53,583 bases of DNA, from the NCBI RefSeq assembly GCF_000698595.1, contig NZ_JFHC01000059.1, positions 1 through 53,583 of the forward strand, given 5' to 3'. Shown here one piece after another: positions 49,880 through 53,583 of the stretch (position 1 is the first letter of the stretch; every line of letters starts with the position of its first letter). The notes beneath the pieces were generated by a model, which was given only the letters and a program-made list of their open reading frames with translations, searched no databases and was not told where the DNA came from. The DNA is from Caballeronia glathei (GTDB lineage: Bacteria > Pseudomonadota > Gammaproteobacteria > Burkholderiales > Burkholderiaceae). The position numbers and the translations under genes are program-made.

Positions 49880-50367
49880 CGGGCATGCTCGCGCGCCGGC
49901 TCCCCCGCTTCGTTGCGCGACTGGTCCGCGAGAACCGCGGCGCGACGGCGATCGAATTCGCGCTCGTCGCGCCCGTGGTGTTCATCCTGATGCTCGGCAC
50001 TGTCGAGCTTGCGCTCGACATGATCGTCGACGGATCGGTGCAGATCGCGGCGCAGGCGGCGTCGCGCGCGGGACTGACCACCACCGATCCCTCGACGGGC
50101 ACGCGCGCCGACGCCGCGAAACGGACCGTCATGAACATTCTCGGCGGCTGGCAGAACATCGGCGGGACCGTCAACATCACCACGCTCAACTACGGCACTT
50201 ACGGAAACGTCGGGGGCTCGACCTATCAGGCGAACATGGGCGGCTTCGGCGATGTCGTGTCGTACAACATCACCGTGACCGTGCCCGGCTTCTCCGGCAT
50301 CCCGCAGCTCTTCGGCGTGAAGACGCTCACGTTTCAACGCAACTACATCGTGCAGAACGAAAAATGA
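49876..50367 (+). CDS. tadE: TadE-like minor pseudopilin
   Basis: A 163-residue protein. RENRGATAIEFALVAP carries a prepilin-like site: after Gly22, Glu27 falls at +5, followed by Phe. A membrane helix and a short extracellular domain follow (NITTLNYGTYGNVGG region). Such TadE proteins are processed by TadV in characterised systems. ATGA overlaps join it to tadD and tadF. Confidence 0.94.
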   Translation: MTGMLARRLPRFVARLVRENRGATAIEFALVAPVVFILMLGTVELALDMIVDGSVQIAAQAASRAGLTTTDPSTGTRADAAKRTVMNILGGWQNIGGTVNITTLNYGTYGNVGGSTYQANMGGFGDVVSYNITVTVPGFSGIPQLFGVKTLTFQRNYIVQNEK

Positions 50368-51065
50368 AAAGCGCGCCTGAAAGACTGCGGTTTGCGGGGA
50401 ATACCGGGCATGCGGGGCTGTCCGGCCTTCGCGCGAAGCTGCGCCGGCTGCTGCGCTCGGACCGCGGCAGCGTCACGGTCGAATTCGTGATCATCGTGCC
50501 GGTGATGCTCCTCCTCATGCTCGGGTTCACGGAGATCTATATGTATTCGCGCGCGGTGAGCGTCGTCGAGCATACGGCGTTCACGCTTGCCGACTCGATC
50601 GGACAGATGAACCGCGTCATCGACGACAACTCGAGCGTCGCCACGCCCAACAGCCTCGCGGCGATATGGAACGCGGCCGCGCTGCTCGCCGCGCCGAGCG
50701 ATCTGCAGGCGAAGGGCGGCGTGTACGTCACGTCCGTCTGCGACCAGACGACCAAGCCGTGCGGCGCCGTGCCGGCGACGCCGCAGTCGATGGCGGCGGG
50801 CACGCCGCGCATCTGGTGGCAGCGCAGCGCGCCGTGGACGGACGGCAACATGCGTTCGCTCGTCACGGCGAACAACATCCTGCCGGCGGCCTGGCCGTTT
50901 CGCAACGGCGATTCGGCGGTGATCGTGGAGGTCTTCTACCAGTACACGCCGTTCTCGATGACGGCGCCGTTCTGGGCCAGCGCGCCCGGTACGCAGACGA
51001 TCTACCAGCGGGTCTACGTGCGTCCGCGCTACACGCCGACGCTCGAACTGGACAGCGCATCATGA
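50364..51065 (+). CDS. tadF: TadF-like minor pseudopilin
   Basis: A 233-residue protein. SDRGSVTVEFVIIVPVMLLL gives Gly35 then Glu40 at +5. The extracellular part has two Cys (VTSVCDQTTKPCGAV) that could form a disulfide. It is longer than TadE, as usual for TadF. Its start overlaps the tadE stop, and its stop overlaps the tadG start. Confidence 0.92.
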   Translation: MKSAPERLRFAGNTGHAGLSGLRAKLRRLLRSDRGSVTVEFVIIVPVMLLLMLGFTEIYMYSRAVSVVEHTAFTLADSIGQMNRVIDDNSSVATPNSLAAIWNAAALLAAPSDLQAKGGVYVTSVCDQTTKPCGAVPATPQSMAAGTPRIWWQRSAPWTDGNMRSLVTANNILPAAWPFRNGDSAVIVEVFYQYTPFSMTAPFWASAPGTQTIYQRVYVRPRYTPTLELDSAS

Positions 51066-52861
51066 TCGGCCGCCTGATGAGGAAGCGGCGCGCCGGCGCG
51101 GCGGCGCGGGATACGGACACGAGAGTGGGGCGGGACCGCTCGGTCGCTGCGCTCGTGAAGGGTGACGAGGGCGCGCTCACAATGATGTTCGCGATCTGCG
51201 CGAGTCTGATGGTCGGCGCGATGTGCACGGCGCTCGACGTGATCGACGACGCCATGACGCAGACGCGCATGCAGATGGCCGCTGACGTCGCCGCGCTCGC
51301 TGGCGGCGCGAACCTCTCGCATTACGACCTGACGAAGCCCGGCAGTCTCGCGCAGTGGCAGGCGGACGTGCGCGCCTATTACGACGCGAACATGCCCAAG
51401 GGCTTCATGCGGCTCACGATGCCCGACGCCAGTTTCAACGCGACCGTGACCGGCACCGTGGCAGCCGGGCAGACGATCAAGGTGTCCGTATCCGGGTCGA
51501 TGCCGCTGCTCGCGCCGCTCATCTTCGGCAAGGGCACGTCGGGAGACGGCTCCGGTTCAAGTCCCGGCGGTACGCCCGACACCACGACGATCACGGCGAG
51601 CAACTCCGCGCTGCGGCTCCCGAAGAGCACGCTCGAACTGGTCATGGTGCTGGACAACACCGGATCGATGGCGGACAAGGCGACGGCGAAGGGCGACACC
51701 AAGATCGCCGGCCTCAAGACGGCGGCGCATGCGCTCGTCGACCTGATCCTGTCGCAAAGCGGCGCGGACAGCTACATCGGCATGGTGCCGTTCACGAGCA
51801 CCGTCAACGTGAAGAACGTGCTGCCGGCGGGCGGCGGCTGGCTGGACCCGTCGTTCGCCTACAACTCAACCGGCGTCGGCATGACGAAGCAGGGCACCGT
51901 CGACGGATGGGCGGGCTGCCCCGTGGAGCCGCGCGACGCGGGCGGCTTCCTGTATCCGAAAGCCTATGCGCCGACGGATTGGCCCAAGTTCACGCCGTAC
52001 TTCTATAACGTGCCGCCCACGGGCCTGAAGATCCATTCGTGGGTGACGTCGGTCGATTGCAAGGTCGCGCCGGTCGATACCGTGGCCTCCGGCGTGCCCG
52101 TCGCGCTCAAGTCGGGCAACACGAACCGTTGCGGCTACGTCGCCCAGCCGAACGGCATCTACGCCGACTGGGAGCAGGTCAAGTGGACCGTAAGCCGGAA
52201 CAAGCTGGTCGAAAAGGCGGACTCGACGACGCTCAGGCAGAACGACGGCTGCATGACCACGCCCGTGACCTTCCTCACCACGGACAAGAGCAAGCTCAGC
52301 ACCGCCATCGACCAGATGAACGCGAGCGGCTCGACGCTGATTCCGCTCGGCATCCTGTGGGGCTGGCGCATGCTGTCGTCGTCGTGGTCGGTCAACGTCG
52401 CGGGGTCGAGCGGCTGGGTGTCAACCGATGCGAGCCTGCCGCGGCCCGAGATCACGCAGGGTCTGCAGCGCGTGATGATCGTGCTGACGGACGGCGAGAA
52501 TTCGATCGGCTCCTCCGGCGACCTGCAGAACAACCTGTTCTTCAACGGGCTCTCAGGCGTCGGCACGAAGAGTCTCGCGGCGCCGACGGTGTTCCGGCCG
52601 AACGGCTCGTCGCTCACCAACGCCACGATGGATTCCGTCGACGACATCAATTCGTTCCAGACGAGCGCGTGCACCGCGATCAAGAACACCGGCGTGACGA
52701 TCTACGCGATCACGTTCGGCGACGTCGCCGACAACTCCGTCCAGGCGATGCAGGCCTGCGCGAGCCCGGGGAACTACTATCACGCGCCCGACAACCCGAC
52801 GCTCACCTACATCTTCCAGCAGATCGCGGGGAATCTGGGCGTGCTGCGGCTCACGCAGTAG
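51062..52861 (+). CDS. tadG: TadG-like VWA-domain pilus protein
   Basis: A 599-residue protein. The N-terminal TadE-like helix (EGALTMMFAICASLMVG) lacks the +5 Glu, so it is probably not processed. The RMQMAADVAALAGGANL block is characteristic of TadG. A von Willebrand A domain has MIDAS DNTGS (Asp198, Thr200, Ser202) and VLTDGEN later. A long insertion between MIDAS parts holds several Cys. It would sit in the periplasm or span the envelope and may link the machine to the surface. ATG 51062 is set by an ATGA overlap. Last gene of the tad operon. Confidence 0.93.
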   Translation: MIGRLMRKRRAGAAARDTDTRVGRDRSVAALVKGDEGALTMMFAICASLMVGAMCTALDVIDDAMTQTRMQMAADVAALAGGANLSHYDLTKPGSLAQWQADVRAYYDANMPKGFMRLTMPDASFNATVTGTVAAGQTIKVSVSGSMPLLAPLIFGKGTSGDGSGSSPGGTPDTTTITASNSALRLPKSTLELVMVLDNTGSMADKATAKGDTKIAGLKTAAHALVDLILSQSGADSYIGMVPFTSTVNVKNVLPAGGGWLDPSFAYNSTGVGMTKQGTVDGWAGCPVEPRDAGGFLYPKAYAPTDWPKFTPYFYNVPPTGLKIHSWVTSVDCKVAPVDTVASGVPVALKSGNTNRCGYVAQPNGIYADWEQVKWTVSRNKLVEKADSTTLRQNDGCMTTPVTFLTTDKSKLSTAIDQMNASGSTLIPLGILWGWRMLSSSWSVNVAGSSGWVSTDASLPRPEITQGLQRVMIVLTDGENSIGSSGDLQNNLFFNGLSGVGTKSLAAPTVFRPNGSSLTNATMDSVDDINSFQTSACTAIKNTGVTIYAITFGDVADNSVQAMQACASPGNYYHAPDNPTLTYIFQQIAGNLGVLRLTQ

Positions 52862-52956
52862 CGGTGCGGACGTGCGCCGGGCCGCTCACGCGGCCTGGGA
52901 ACGTGCGTTGCTTCCTTTCTTGCGCGGGTCCACTCGTTAGAGAAAGGAGAATGACC

Positions 52957-53442
52957 ATGCCAGAGAAGAAGACCGTCAAACGCGCCGAAGCCGCGAAGCG
53001 CGCCGGCAAATCGCCGGGCACGCAGGCGGGCGCGTTCGTGAAGGAGCAGATCGACCATATCCGCGAGGGCAGGCACGGCGCGAAGTCCGCGAAGCAGGCG
53101 ATCGCGATCGGCTTGTCCGAGGCGCGCCGCTCGGGCGTTGCCGTGAAGGCGCCGAAGAAGGGCGCCACTTCGGAAGCGACGCGCAAGAAAGCGGCAAAGG
53201 ACGCAGCAGCCGGCGCGCACAAGACGAAAAAGAGCGCGAGCACCGAGTCGAAGAGCAAGCGTTCGGCCGTCAGCACGCGGGTTTTGAAGCGCGAGGGCAC
53301 AAAGGCTGCGTCGCACACGGCGCTTTCGAGGCAGTCGCACGCGAGCGCGAGCCGGCGCTCGGCGGCGGACCGCTCGGCCGCGGCGAAGAAGGGCTGGGCG
53401 ACGCGCCGCAAGGCGGCCAGCGCGCGCCACGCAAGCCGCTGA
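52957..53442 (+). CDS. Histone-H1-like Lys/Ala-rich protein (DUF6496-like)
   Basis: A 161-residue, very basic protein. The first 70 residues form an ordered block, KSPGTQAGAFVKEQIDHIREG and AKSAKQAIAIGLSEARRSG, which I know as DUF6496. The rest is Lys/Ala/Ser-rich and disordered like eukaryotic H1 tails, ending WATRRKAASARHASR. It may bind DNA or RNA. ATG 52957 is preferred over 52951 because GGAG (52946-52949) lies seven bases before it and only one before the latter. A strong terminator follows. Confidence 0.88.
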   Translation: MPEKKTVKRAEAAKRAGKSPGTQAGAFVKEQIDHIREGRHGAKSAKQAIAIGLSEARRSGVAVKAPKKGATSEATRKKAAKDAAAGAHKTKKSASTESKSKRSAVSTRVLKREGTKAASHTALSRQSHASASRRSAADRSAAAKKGWATRRKAASARHASR

Positions 53443-53510
53443 CGAGTCGCTGAGGAGCTTCTGAAGAGCCGCTGACGGCGCATCGCGCAGTTTTTGCCGG
53501 CCGGCGCATG

Positions 53511-53538
53511 AAAAAAGCGGGCCGCAGCCCGCTTTTTT
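53511..53538. terminator. Bidirectional intrinsic terminator
   Basis: AAAAAA is followed by GCGGGC, loop CGCA, GCCCGC (53517-53532) and TTTTTT (53533-53538). The A-run and T-run flank the stem symmetrically, so it can stop transcripts from both sides. Confidence 0.92.
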
Positions 53539-53556
53539 CCCTTCGTTCCGCCGGTT

Positions 53557-53583
53557 TTACTTCGCCACCGGCATCGTGAACTC
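53557..53583 (-). CDS. C-terminal end of a leftward gene (partial)
   Basis: Eight codons and a TAA stop are visible on the minus strand, ending EFTMPVAK. The open frame runs off the window. The terminator 19 bp beyond the stop supports a real gene end. The protein cannot be identified from this tail. Confidence 0.55.
   Translation of the reverse strand, partial: EFTMPVAK

Noticed and set aside
1..53583. CRISPR arrays, tRNA or rRNA genes, complete insertion sequences, att sites
   Set aside because: No regularly spaced repeats, cloverleaf-like tRNA ends, transposase motifs or flanking inverted repeats were recognised by eye; a tRNA or IS scanner could overturn this.

Overview
This window is a high-GC bacterial chromosome segment that most resembles a Burkholderiaceae member (Paraburkholderia/Caballeronia type). 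That rests on strong G/C third-position bias, the family mix (Ohr/OhrR, small Burkholderia-type secreted and lysine-rich proteins, DUF6130- and DUF3005-like proteins, EpsC-type serine acetyltransferase) and a complete tad (Flp pilus) locus. No rRNA, tRNA, CRISPR array, complete insertion sequence or phage module was recognised.

Layout. (1) 0.4-3.2 kb: a peroxide-defence group of ohr, a small secreted protein, a VOC protein, msrA and a one-cysteine OhrR-type MarR regulator. The ohr and ohrR promoters carry the same 12-bp perfect palindrome. (2) 3.7-14.7 kb: an accessory-looking stretch of mostly single genes with roomy spacers: secreted cupin, DUF6130, two AraC regulators, a DUF1479 dioxygenase-like protein, an AurF-like diiron protein, a Tat-exported epoxide hydrolase, an SDR, a lipoprotein and a small secreted protein. 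A decapitated LacI-family gene lies at 7.3-7.6 kb. (3) 14.9-17.7 kb: an EgtB/SUMF1-type non-heme iron enzyme, an FNR-type regulator with four conserved cysteines, and a universal stress protein. (4) 17.8-24.2 kb: DHA2 efflux pump, 2,5-dioxovalerate dehydrogenase plus SMP-30 lactonase (the end of an oxidative sugar-acid pathway), GNAT, an atypical SDR and a membrane protein. (5) 24.3-29.5 kb: small stress-type proteins, serine acetyltransferase, GTP cyclohydrolase I, a VOC/SnoaL pair and its probable TetR regulator.

(6) 29.5-33.1 kb: a putrescine-use operon transcribed leftward as puuD, a puuA-like glutamine synthetase, then a spuC-like aminotransferase. (7) 33.9-38.5 kb: a branched-chain-amino-acid-type ABC importer with a fused LivH-LivM permease, two translationally coupled ATPases and a binding protein. 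(8) 38.6-39.9 kb: 3-methyladenine glycosylase, a small iron-permease-family protein and a PepSY protein. (9) 40.5-52.9 kb: a full Flp/Tad pilus operon (pilin, prepilin peptidase, CpaB, secretin, CpaD, TadZ, TadA, TadB, TadC, TadD, TadE, TadF, TadG), much of it joined by 4-bp ATGA overlaps. (10) A histone-H1-like lysine/alanine-rich protein, a bidirectional terminator, and the last codons of a leftward gene at the right edge.

No wholly new multi-gene system stands out. The most interesting unexplained signals are regulatory: a 12-bp perfect hairpin that buries the ribosome-binding site of a 67-residue protein (27.74 kb), the shared ohr/ohrR operator, in-phase repeat operators beside an AraC gene (8.62 kb) and a TetR gene (28.82 kb), a FadR-type site overlapping a consensus -35 (19.50 kb), and an orphan promoter with a stem-loop (40.06-40.14 kb). 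All functional statements come from reading the sequence and from family knowledge; no database search was run.
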